The position numbers were made by a program, and so were the translations under genes. From Eupeodes corollae (Eukaryota > Arthropoda > Insecta > Diptera > Syrphidae), in the NCBI RefSeq assembly GCF_945859685.1, contig NC_079147.1:103151525-103215524 (forward strand): 64,000 nt of DNA, written 5' to 3'. The notes beneath the pieces are model-generated. The model was not told the DNA's origin, ran no database searches, and worked only from the letters and a program-made list of their open reading frames with translations. Below are positions 47,575 to 58,600 of the stretch, one piece after another. Position 1 is the first letter of the stretch. The number at the start of each line of letters is the position of its first letter.

Positions 47575-48785
47575 TGCAGATAAGTTGGTTAGGAGCATGC
47601 ATCAACTTATCTGTAAGATATGGTCGGAAGAAAGCATGCCCGATGAATGGAACCTCAGTATTATTTGCCCGATCCTGAAAAAAGGAGACCCTCTAAACTG
47701 CACTAACTATAGAGCAATCAGTCTAATTAACATCGCCTATAAAATCTTCTCTGCCGTAATATGTGAACGTCTAAAGCTCATCGTTAACAACCTGATAGGT
47801 CCTTATCAGTGTGGTTTTAGACCAGGAAAGTTCACAGTTGATCAAATATTCACAACCAAGAACACCAAATCGACACTCACCATCTTTTCATCGATTTCAA
47901 GGCCGCATATGACAGCCTATACAGGGACGAGCTGTATAGAGCCATGTCTAGTTTTGGCATCCCTGCCAAACTAGACCGTTTGTGCAGGATGACATTGGAG
48001 AATTCGCGCTGCTCCATAGAGGTTGGAAACAACTTAACAGAACCTTTCGATGTCAAAAAAGGGTTTAAACAAGGTGAGTCGCTGTCATGTGATTTTTTTA
48101 ACATCGTGCTTGAAAGAATAGTGCAGAGCTCACACGTCAACACTAGAGGCACTATCTTTCAAAAGTCTTTCCAATTACTAGCATATGCTCATGACATTGA
48201 CATAATTGGAAGAACTCAGGGTGATGTCAATGAAGCGTTTTGTGAGTATGAGCGCTGAAATCGAACGAAAAATAACCATTGCTAACCGCTGTTTGTTTTG
48301 GCTAAGAATGCAATCGAGCAGCAAAGTCGTCTCTCGAAGCACCAAAGTGTCGGTATGTAAGAGTGCAGAAGAATGCCCTATGACAAAAGTGGATGAAAGC
48401 ACCTTGGGGCGGTTCGAGACGAAAGTTCTTCGTGTGATATACGGTCCCATTTGCATCGATGAGGAGTGGAGGAGCAGATGGAACGGCGAGTTGTACGGGC
48501 TGTACAGTGACGTAGACTTAGCCAGAAGGATAAAAGTATAACGAGTAAGATGGCTGGGTCACGTAGAGCGCATGGAAACCAATGCTCCGGCACGGAAAGT
48601 CTTCGAACCCACACCCACAGGACAGCGCAGTAGGAGAAGATCGTGAATCAGGTGGCGCGCACATGAAGAAAGTTAATTACCCAACTTGGAGCGCGAAACT
48701 GGAGACATCTAGCTAGGGACCGAGCTAGATTAAGAAGTTTGTTGGGTGAAGCCCTAGTTCACACAGGAATGTAGTAAGTAAGTAG
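47575..48785 (+). mobile_element. RTE-I LINE copy (unit A' only)
   Basis: A 5'-truncated copy starting in the RT N-terminus ('VRSMHQLICKIWSEESMP', 47585 on). Fingers 'YQCGFRPGKFTVDQIF' near 47802, palm 47944-48258 with the active site read as YAHD (first Asp lost), a deletion after 'VNEAFCEY', thumb 48206-48541, and 3' end with AGTAAGTAAGTAG at 48770-48785. It sits head-to-tail behind the RTE-II copy and has no partner in unit A. Confidence 0.85.
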
Positions 48786-48786
48786 A

Positions 48787-51743
48787 GCAAAATCTCAATC
48801 GTTTACTAGATATCGCTTAGAAGACTTTTCCGAAAACAATATTGGCAGCCTTACGTGATGAGAGCACAGATAAGAAATTACCTAACAAATTGTTCGGCTA
48901 AACCTCAGTCATGGCTGTCTTCTGCGGCGAGGTCTTAGAGAAACTCTTTTAAAAAAAAAATACAATACTGTGTACTTCCAAAGAGAACGTTTTTTCCAAG
49001 ATACGGATTTTGAAAGCCAATCGCTAAAAATTCAGTTTTTAACTATTTAAAAATGCAGTATTGACATAAACTCATGGCAGGTTTCAAGTAGTGGAAACGG
49101 GAATAATTTTGCAATACCTCTAATATTTAAATTGAAATATTTCGGGACAACATTTCTATGGGACCATTTTAAATAAAAGAAACTGTTTTTCGAAAATCCT
49201 ACGGTTGCCAAACTCCTTAAAACCAATTGCATTCTTAACCTCATTCTAGATATTTCATAACTCAATATTATGTTTTGTTTATCTTACACCGTAGAAAGTT
49301 TTCAGCTAGATGAAAGAAGTTTTTACCAGTTAAAGTGAAGAAAGAAATCACAATCAAATAAATGTTCGAATACTTATCCAATAAAATGAGGTACTATTAA
49401 AAATCAAGACCCAACAAGAGTATGCTTCTGGTCTTAAAGTACTTCTCAGTCAAAATTAATAAGAAAAAATAATCCTTAAGCACAACTGGATCAATTTTTT
49501 AAATACGTTCTTCAACAAGCTTTATTCAACATAAAAAGAAAACATTCAACAAAATTATCAGAACACCGAAGGCAACGCGACGCGCGACGCACGGTGACGA
49601 AGACCGACACACGGTGCGGCGGCGGCGAGGTATACGAGAGTACATATTATAACCATGACCCACGAGCTTAATTATACATTTCACGAACAATTAAAAGTCT
49701 TGATATCTCTTTGACTTCCACCACGAACGAGAACGGCTTTAATGAAAATATTTAATTAAAAGGCGCTGTACACATTCTGACTTTTAGCCTGATGCTCGAA
49801 TGTTAAACAGGATCAAAGTGGCAAAATGAGAAAGAAATATATTTAATTCTTTTGCTTAAATATAATTTTTGTTTTCTCTTGGAATCAGAAAATGTATATA
49901 ATATATTTTTGTAGCTACATACGTTGAGATATAGGCTGTCTATCCGTCCTCCTTTCGTCGGCACTGGCATCGTCTGTCTATCCATTCTGGGTTTCGGATT
50001 TCGGATTTTGGGTTCCGGGTTTGGCTTGGGACTTCGTCGTCGTCGTCGTCGTCGTCATCATCATCTGACAACCTACTGTATGTCGGTCGGCTTTTAAAAG
50101 ACCATTTTAATCATTCAGCACACGCTGCTTAAATAGCTTCCTCCAACAACTGGTTCGTATTTATGTTGCAGCAACGCAACGTATCAACTCAAACTCGAAA
50201 CAGATGTTATTCCTCCTCCGACAAAGCTGATATGCGAATATTTTTCTTTCCTTTTTTTCTTTTTGATTTTATGCTTTTTTCAGAATTTGCCATTTTGGCC
50301 ATTTTGCCATAACAACACCATGATACTCACCCGAAATTATTTCATTTATTTGCAAAGATATTCCGAGCGCTTCCATCATCATCGCAGCTCCGCAACGCAG
50401 GAGAGGGGACTCAGAATTCAGAATCCAGAATCAGCAGCTCATGGTGTCCAGGTCCACATATCCATATGCATTATGTGTAGACAGAGGATAAGACTGAATC
50501 AGGGGGAGGAGAGCTGGGGTTAGAAACACACATTAAGACCATTCACATATCCATTTCCAGGGAACCATCAGCATAAGCGGACGACTCACTACCGGACGAC
50601 CGACCAACACGACGCACGGGCTGAACGACCGAACCACGTACTAGTGACTAGACGGGACAACCCGCCAGATCTCCGCCTGCCATCTAAGTCCAGCAGTCGG
50701 AGAGTAGAACAATCGAACACTGTACCACTATGGGTGTACCAAGTGATTGGTCACAAACTGGGTTTCCGCAGAAAGTCAAACACATCCATCTATCTGGCAG
50801 AGGAGCATAGATGGATCCAATGTTTTTCATGAAAGACCACTTGGCCGCCAACTTGCTATTCGTCGTCTTCACTGTCGTTGGGTATGACGCTGTCGTCAAC
50901 CTCATCGTCATCGTCGGATGGTTGCCTCTGTTCAAGCTTACAAACGAATCCATTCACCAGGCGACTTCTTCCAATTTTGACCGTTCTATATATGCCCGTC
51001 CCATCAGAGGAGTGCAGGCGCATCATCGATATAGAGATTGAACCTAAAGAAGATACTCATGCTCACACATAACCTCACCCGTCTGTCGCGTCGCTTCATC
51101 GTCCAGCATTGCATCAGTGCAAAGGCGAAAAACTTAGGACAAGACTGATATAGAAAAAGAAAAAAGTCAAAACCACTGAGTATTTTCAGATTTCAGACTC
51201 TGGACAAATGTATACCCCAAGAGCATAGAAGGGGGTGAATTTGGATGTAGAGTACCTATCCAAATCCATATCTGGTGTTCGCCTTCGCCGTTTGAGGCCA
51301 AGTATTGTAGTGGAGGAAATTTTTGAATTCGAGATTTCAACAAATCAACGTGGAAAATTAATTCAAAAAGTTGAAAAAGCAAAAGACGTCTCTGGGTTTT
51401 TGTTTTTCAATCTGTTGTTGCCTACAGTCCTGACTTCTGATGCTGCTTTGTTATTTGAGGTTTGATTTGTTGTCAATGGCACCATTGGCAAAGATAAAAT
51501 GAATGCGAGACTTATTCGTGTAAACCCGATGCTTTTTGGAGTTGAACATACCGCAACTCCTGTGGTACAATGAAGTAAGTGCAAAAACGTCGGTTCTTCG
51601 GAAAATACGATTTAAAATTTTGAAAACGGTTTTTATAAAAACCATACATTTTGACTGCATTCAACACCTTAACTCTGCTGTATATATTAATGTACGTATT
51701 TATTAATACATTTGTTTTTATGAAGGTTTTCAGTAGCTTTTCC
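48787..51743. repeat. Duplicated block B3' (unit A')
   Basis: Partner of 24594-27454. Near-identical from about 49325 on, more diverged before. The (TCG)n run near 50036-50056 has extra units. Again no gene is called. Confidence 0.75.
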
Positions 51744-53590
51744 TTTACTTACTTACTTAAGGTGGGGGTGGCGCTACAGTCCTGTGTGAACTAACGCTTT
51801 ACCCAACAAACTTCACCATCAAGCTCGGCCAATAGATAGATGTTTTTAGTTTAGCGCTTCAAGTTGGTTGAGGTCACTTTCCACTTGTGCGCGTCACCTG
51901 TGCCGGAGCATTAGTTTCCATTTCCATGCGCTCTACGTGACCCAGCCATCTTAGTGGTTGGATTATTACCCTTCTGGCTAAGTTTACGTCGCTGTACAGC
52001 GATGTTAAGTAGACTGATTCCTCTATTGTTGGTGCCGCTTAGAGGGTATCCTTTTTTCAGGATCGGGCAAAAAATACTGTGGTTCCTTTCATTGGGCATT
52101 CTTTCTTCCGACTATATCTTACAGATAAGTTGGTGCATGCTCCTAACCAACTTATCTCCAGCTGCTTTAAAGAGCTTTTTTAAGACTTTAGCTTTAGAGA
52201 ACGGAATGTTATGGATCATACTGCGTCGCCGGTATGCAGTCTACAGAAGTGGTCCTTCCATATCCTCAGCATTGACTGCGGTTCCACTATGAGGATTCCA
52301 ATTTCGTCTTTGCAGCCTTCGGTTCTAGGTTTATGTACCTGTGAGTTTCGTTTCACCTGTTCATAAAATTTTAGAACTTCATTCCAGGTTTTAAACCTCT
52401 TAACATTTTTGAAATCACACTTCTCATGCCCTCTCTTTTTCCTTCTAGAAAGTCGGTGTTCCTCTCGCCTCATCTGCTCATAGAGCTTATGAGCAGCTCT
52501 CGTCTTTTTATGCAGCGCCGCTTTGCGTGCCTGTTGTTTGGCTGCGTTTGCCTGCCGACATTCCTCATCAAACCAGGGGTTCCTTGTTTGTGGCTGTTTA
52601 AAACCCAGCACATCAGATGCGGCTTCTCTGATTGCACCTTGAGAATGTTGCCACTGGTTTTCGATACATTATGTTGGCGGCAGAAATCTCGAGATAGGTT
52701 ACTTGTAACTCGGTCGGAAAAGGATTTGGCGATCTCTGGCGATTGTAGCCGTTTGACGTTGTACCTTCTCCCAGCACCTCTTTGTTTTTCCTTGGGTCTA
52801 GGAACCCGAAGTTCTACTTTGGCTACAAGGAAAATGCGTACTGGCTACCATGGCGTTTCGCCCTGCAGCAAAATCTATGAGCCAGAATCCCTTGTCGGAA
52901 GTATCGTCGTGCAGGCTGTTTTTCTGAATTATTCCACCAAAGCTGTGTTCGCTTACTTGCTTGGCATTAAAATCGCCCAGAACAATTTTAATATCGTAGC
53001 TAGGACACTGCAATTGACTGCATATCATGCTAATGTTGCCGAATTAGCCTTGATGCGTATGGTCATGAGGCGCTCGTTGATGCACCTGTAGCTCAAGACC
53101 TCTTGCCTAAGTCTGGCTCCAATGACAAAGCCGCATTTAAAAAAGCGCTGTCGGTATTCGTGGTGGCAGCCACTATTGTAAATATCACAGTTTTTCATCC
53201 TCTTTTTGCCCTGCTATGCCATGGTATTTCCTGGATGGCGGTGATGTCTGCTTTATAGCAGCCTAGGGCCTCAGCTAATTCTATTAGGTGTCCACTTAGT
53301 AGTTCAACCTTTCTGGAACTGTAGTCTCCACCGTTGATTCTATCTCGGGAATTCCTCCTCGCGCTGCCGTCTTGATAATGAGAGGTGCCTGAGTGAAAAC
53401 ACCTTTCCCCCTTGTCTCGTTTGCTGCCCCCAACAACTTTCCACTGGGGTTGTAACAAAATCTCCAGTTGAGGTACTAGGCACCCGATGTTCACCACGGG
53501 GGGATGAGAGAAGGAGTTGATAGACAGAACCGGGTTTTGAGAAAAACTTGTGGACGTTTGTGTCCTCTTTAATGCAAATCTCTACCATGT
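51744..53590 (-). mobile_element. RTE-I LINE copy (unit A')
   Basis: 3' end with 'CTTACTTACTTAAGG' at 51747-51761. A large deletion near 52000 joins the thumb end ('RWLGHVE' side) directly to RT 'RGISLLNI', so the whole RT palm with its active site is gone. RT N-terminal remains near 52050-52260, linker 52611-52216, endonuclease piece 53028-52798 ('VLGDFNAKQ') and N-terminal piece 53497-53195 ('KADITAIQEI'). The 5' leader at 53588-53340 matches 63990-63796. Confidence 0.85.
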
Positions 53591-53679
53591 AAGCTTATTT
53601 AAACTTGCCAGTAGTAAGGTCTGCAATCTGCACCTAACCGAGTGACCATCGAACAGGAACTGGAAAGAACAGCTTTTAA

Positions 53680-54370
53680 GTCGTACGTAGCTACTACTAA
53701 GGCGGATGTGTTTTCTTTGTCTTTGGTCTTTTCATTCCGACTTATTTTTCCTCCTGGTGTAGCTTCTAAGAGCCTTTTAACTGCTCTTTTTCCTCTCCCG
53801 TTGTATTTTTAAAGGCTTCGCAAATGTCGCACTGATCCTTTTTTGGGGCAAATAGTCTAATATTAAATTCATTATTGAATATCCTTGCGCATGCATCATA
53901 ACTCGTAACGTTTTTTTGGAGAGAAGTTCGATCCGTTTTATAATGCCTATACATTTGAGCAATAGACAGCCCGCCACGCCGTCTTTAAATTCCCTTGAAG
54001 TCTGAGCCCTCAAATAGTGACTTTCGATTCATGGAATGGAGTTTATTAGGGCCCTTATTAAATGAAGTATTTCGCTGTCAGTTTTCGGATTATTGGAATG
54101 CTTACCGTGTTGATCTTCTTTGACTATTTCACCTGATTCCTTGTTCTCAACAACTGTTCGAACAAATCTTTCTGACATTGAAAATGTGCTGGTTAAAAAT
54201 TGTTTGCACACTCTAACTGTGTTTCCATTATTTATAAAAAAAAGTTTAAGTTTAAGTTTTGCTTCCTTGGCATTTCTTTGGATACAGATATGCGATGGTA
54301 TTTACACTGCAGTGGTTCAATGCAAGAGTTTAAAAAATCATGTTCACGCTGAAAAGAAGCGAGACTCCAA
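53680..54370 (-). pseudogene. Transposase-like insect protein relic, family not named
   Basis: Three overlapping minus-strand frames (54211-54029, 54013-53777, 53954-53766) give pieces in order: 'CKQFLTSTFSMSERFVRTVV', 'QHGKHSNNPKTDSEI', 'FNNEFNIRLFAPKKDQCDIC' and, near 53710, 'ATYDLKAVL'. I recall this motif set from widespread, repeated insect proteins that look transposase-derived, with a 'PKKDQC.C' core and a DLxAVL segment in the nuclease fold. I cannot assign a superfamily. Multiple frameshifts show decay. It has no partner in unit A. Confidence 0.5.
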
Positions 54371-54574
54371 TATTTTTTGAAAAGTTCTAACCGGCTGCAG
54401 AAGTGCTTGGTTGAGGTTCGTAATTGTCTGACATCACTGGAGAAACTTTGGGATGGTCAGCCTCAACTTTTGACATTGCGATTGCAAGTTTTGGCACCAC
54501 GTTCCATTTTGCAACAACGTCCTAAATACAGAAAGCGATTCTATTATTTGGCTGAATAATAACACACACTTAAA

Positions 54575-55385
54575 ATAAATTAAATGCTTATTGCTGTCAA
54601 AATTGGAAAAGACTCAACCAAAATCTTCAAAACCACCAGAGAACTTCGACTACTCGATGCGCTGTCATGTAGCTGCTTCAATATTTTTCTTGAAAGAGTA
54701 GTGCACAACACCAACGCCAATACAAGTGGCACCATCTTTCAAAATTCCACACAATATCTTGGATATGCAGATGACATCGAGATTATGGGAAGAACCAAAC
54801 GAGCAATGACGGGTGCCTTCTCTAATATCGATTCTGAGGCGAAGAAAATGGGTCTTTACACTGTCAAGTATTTGTGGTCGTCAAATAGAGTCGATTCACA
54901 CCATAGACTTGGTCAAAAAGTGACAATTGACAGGTATAACTTCGAGGTGGTAAATGAATTTGTTTATCTGGGCACTGCAGATAATTTTGCAAATAGCATC
55001 AGCGCAGAGATCAAACGTAGAATAACTCTTGCTAATCACTGTTTCTTTTGCCTAAGCAAGCAGTTGAGGAATAAGGCCCTATCGCGAAGTACCAAAGAGA
55101 CTTGCCACTGGTCAAAAAATTGCGTGTTGAACCCTAGGGCTAGGGCATGTCGAGCGAATGAACATCGAAGCTCCAGCCCGTAAGGTATTCAACGTCAAGC
55201 CTGAGGGAACAAGAACGGAGGCAGGCCTCATCTCCGGTGGAGTGATCAAGTTGAGGCCGACGTACGTCAACTTGGTATTCGAAACTGGAGGCACCAAGCT
55301 AGAGATCGAGTAGGCTGGCGAAAGTTATTACTTGAAACCCAGGAGCACAATGCGCTGTAGCGCCAACTAAAGTAAAGTAATGTAG
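54575..55385 (+). mobile_element. RTE-III LINE copy (unit A')
   Basis: 5'-truncated at the RT palm. The frame 54584-55183 (199 codons) holds 'ALSCSCFNIFLERVVHNTN', an intact 'YADDIEIMG', 'EAKKMGLY' and 'FVYLGTADNF', then a deletion jumps to 'CHWSKN'. It ends with AAGTAAAGTAATG-like repeats at 55371-55385. It is the partner of 30780-31775 but keeps a longer open frame. Confidence 0.8.
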
Positions 55386-55389
55386 GTAA

Positions 55390-56140
55390 GTATTATACTT
55401 TTTCGTAAATCTTTTGACATTTTTCAAAGAACTTGCTCGATGTATCAGATCTCGAGAATTTAGTGTTTTTAAAATAAAATGTTGGCTGTTTTTCTATTAT
55501 GTTCTCGAAGTAATCAAGTTTTCAAATTTTTTGGTGATTGATGTTTGGCTATTTTTTCAATTATTTTTTTTTCAACGCTTCAATATTTCTACAAGACCAA
55601 CACAAAAGCTCTCTAAGTTCTTAACATTATTTAATTCTTGATGTTTGTCGACAGATTTGAGAAAAGTTGTGAACAGCGTTTCAAAGTTTGGCACTAAATA
55701 AGTATTTATAAAAGATTAATACTTCCATATTTATTAACTCTCTTCCTGTTGAAAGAATTAATTTTGCTATACGATCCTTTCCTTTTATAGAATTTCTGCT
55801 ATCAAGCTGCATTCATGCATTTTTCTGAATTTGATGTATTTTTTTGAAAAACTTCCCTATAGCTTTGAAAAAAATCACCCTATACTTAACTACTTTAGTG
55901 TAATTCTTCCTAAGGCCTATACATGGAATTTAGATAGAATTTTATTCCCAGTAGTTAATAATAAATTGAGATTAATTTCTAAGTATTTTATTATTAGATA
56001 ATATTTTCACCCAAATTGTTTGCTCCGAAATTTATTTGCTTAAGAACGATTATAAATTTAGTTTTACAAATAAAAATATGACTTGAGGGTGTAGTATCAA
56101 GATATTATGTACGTAATACATGGAATTAGTTGCCATTAGG
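55390..56140. repeat. Duplicated block B4' (unit A')
   Basis: Partner of 31776-32490, with small indels, for example about 30 bp near 55775-55805 absent from unit A. AT-rich and non-coding. Confidence 0.7.
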
Positions 56141-57408
56141 ATTTTACTGCACTATTTAAAGATTTAAATTTTATTCTGTACTTAGTTTAAGAAAATAACG
56201 ATTATTTAGAATTGGAAGGATTTAATCTGGAAAAATGTTGTATTTTAATTCCAAAATTCTTAACTTTTAAATAAAATAAAATTAGCTCTTCGAATATTTT
56301 GTGGAAATTTCTAAATAATTTGGATGTTATAAAATAGCTTTAATTGAAGTGAGTCATTTAAAGTTTTTCCATTTAAATGGAAAAGGTTGTCGTGATATAA
56401 GGCAAACTTTAAGGCTACCACCTTTTTAAAGTGCAATAAGGCCAATTTTTGAAAGTTGATATCATTTGACTTTGAAAAGGAGATAGCCTTAAAGTTAGCC
56501 TTTTTTCGTTTTTAAAATTGAAATGAGATCAATTGTAAACCTTAAAAAGCATACTTCTTAAAAGAAGATTGGAACTTAACAAGAAAGCTTGTTGAACTGA
56601 TTATATCATCGTTTTACTCGAATTCCCAAAGAAACTCAAAACTATTCGAGCTACTTAAAAATATTAAGCTAAGAAAATTTTTCAAAAGTTTCTTATTTTA
56701 CACTTAATGGTTTTAAACCAGCCGTTTGAAACCACAAATGTCCAGCCATCTAATTACAAAGCTTGCAAAGCAGGGAAACTTTTTTAAATTTGTTGCCTGC
56801 TTGCTTGATGAGGAGCATGTAAAATCAAGAAAGTTTTTTATGTCCTTAGATTGGACGTTTTAAATTTTTGAACCGCCTAAGAAGAATTTTACGGACAAGT
56901 AACTCAAAATTGATATTTTAATCAAAAAACTTAAACAAAAATCAATAATGATTAAAGATTTCTTAAATTTAATGACGAATAAAACACTAATCTTCTGAAA
57001 GAATATATATAAACATTGGATAATTCTTCCGAGGAAGATTGCGACGACTTATCTAATGGCTTTGGGTTCAGAAGTCTTGAGTTTTATTAATTGTTACATT
57101 TGTTGTGGGAATTCATATACAATTCCCTTACAGCCGTGCATTCATTACATTACATTACACACTACTTAGCACATACAGTTGTGGTGATAGAAATAGCAGT
57201 GCTGGTCAGATTTTATTAGATTGTCAATTATTTAAATAATGGAAATTCTTTCAAAAAAAAAATTACCATGTAACTTGCATCTAACGGTCTTTCTTATTCA
57301 TATTAGAGACTTTTAGCTTGAACTTATACACTATTTTTTTACGGTAAACAACAATAATTTTAAACTCTCTGGATATAGAGTGTTCATAAAAATAGTGTTT
57401 ATAAAAAC
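56141..57408. other. AT-rich stretch with no recognised gene
   Basis: No frame over about 60 codons with a motif. 'GCAATAAGGCCAATTTTTGA' near 56432 recurs loosely near 32540 ('AATAAGGCCAATTTTTAGCC'), a possible diverged continuation of the duplication. Confidence 0.45.
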
Positions 57409-58370
57409 GTGACCCAGCCATCTTAGTCGTTGGACTTTTACCCTTCTGGCTAAGTCTACTTTGCTGTACAGCCCGTACAGCTCGTCTTTCGATCTTCTCC
57501 TCCACTCCCCATCGATGCAAACGGGACAGTAGATCACACGAAGAACTTTTCTCTCGAAGCGACTCAAGGTGCTTTCATCCGCTTTTGTCATAGTCTATGC
57601 TTCTGCACCGTATAGCAGGACGGGGATGATAAGGGTCTTATACAGCAACATTTTGGTCCCTCGAGAGAGGACTTTACCACTCAATTGGTTTCTTAGTCCA
57701 AAGAAACAGCGGTTAGCAAGAGTTATTCTGCGTTTGATCTCAGCACTGGTGTTGTTTTCTGCGTTTACAGCGGAGCCTAGGAAGACGAAGTCCTTGACTA
57801 CCACAAAGTTACGTCTGTCTATGGTGACGTTTTGACTAAGACGTCGGTGTTGTATGTCCTTTCTTGACGACAGCATGTACTTTGTTTTGCCCTCATTCAA
57901 GCCATCCGCTCCAGCGGCTTTATTAGACTTCAGTTTAGATATGGCTATCTTTACTTCGTCTAAGTCGGGAGGACGGGATTGTTGGCTTCCGTCGTCTATG
58001 TTGAATGGATCATCCTGCCTGACAGCGGAATTCAGTTCGTCGTTGCCGTTATACAATCTGCAGAAGTGGTCCTTCCATATCCTCAGCATTGACTGCGGTT
58101 CCACTATGATGTTTCCACTTTCGTCTTTGCAGCCTTCGGTTCTATGTTTATGTACCTGTGAATCTGCTCATAGAGCTTATGAGCAGCTCTCGTCCTTTTA
58201 TGCAGCGCCGCTTTGCGTGCCTGTTGTTTAGCAGCATTTGCCTGCCAACATTCCTCATCAAACCAGGGGTACCTTGTTGGTGGCTGTTTGAATCCCAGCA
58301 CATCAGAGTCGGCTTCTCTGATTGGATCTTGGCAATGTTTGCACTGGTTTTCGATACATTATGTTGGCGG
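57409..58370 (-). mobile_element. RTE-I LINE copy, 3' portion (split by SINE)
   Basis: This is the downstream half of the RTE whose upstream half is 62752-64000. The minus frame 58104-57595 (169 codons) runs from 'EPQSMLRIWKDHFCRLYNG' through 'DEVKIAISKLKSNKAAGADG'. Near 57899 it jumps directly to 'EGKTKYMLSSRKD', so the RT fingers and palm, including YADD, are cleanly deleted while the frame stays open. The thumb ('GRFERK' type) follows near 57560-57440, and similarity ends at 57409, short of the usual tail. Confidence 0.85.
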
Positions 58371-58510
58371 CCGTGGCATGATGGTTAGTGCGTTAGGCTG
58401 TCATGCAAGGGGTGTTTGGTTCAATCCCTGCCTGTGCCACCTTAATTTAAAAAATAATTTTCGCGGGTACTGCATCTTGCGAGGAATTGACAAGTCCTTC
58501 AAGAGTAATT
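58371..58510 (+). mobile_element. tRNA-derived SINE, 5' half
   Basis: It has an A box at 58382-58392 and a B box at 58418-58427, and runs to 'TTCAAGAGTAATT' where the LINE interrupts. The 3' half is 62621-62751. The SINE's own target duplication, ATGTTGGCGG, is at 58361-58370 and 62752-62761, inside the RTE copy. Confidence 0.88.
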
Positions 58511-58600
58511 TTTTTTTTTTTTTTTTTTTATTTATTTATTAGTTTAAAAACTCTTAACAATAACATTTTTTACTTAAATCATACTTAATTTTAAGCAATA

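Larger units (their letters stand above)
34722..56140 (+). repeat. Unit A' of the ~22-kb direct segmental duplication
   Basis: Second copy of unit A (10535-32490), same orientation, with blocks B1'-B4' in the same order. It differs by an extra SINE (38350), longer RTE-II copies, an extra RTE-I copy (47575), a transposase-like relic (53680), and absence of the piggyBac region. It starts just after the 200-N gap, LINE fragment and segment M. Confidence 0.9.
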
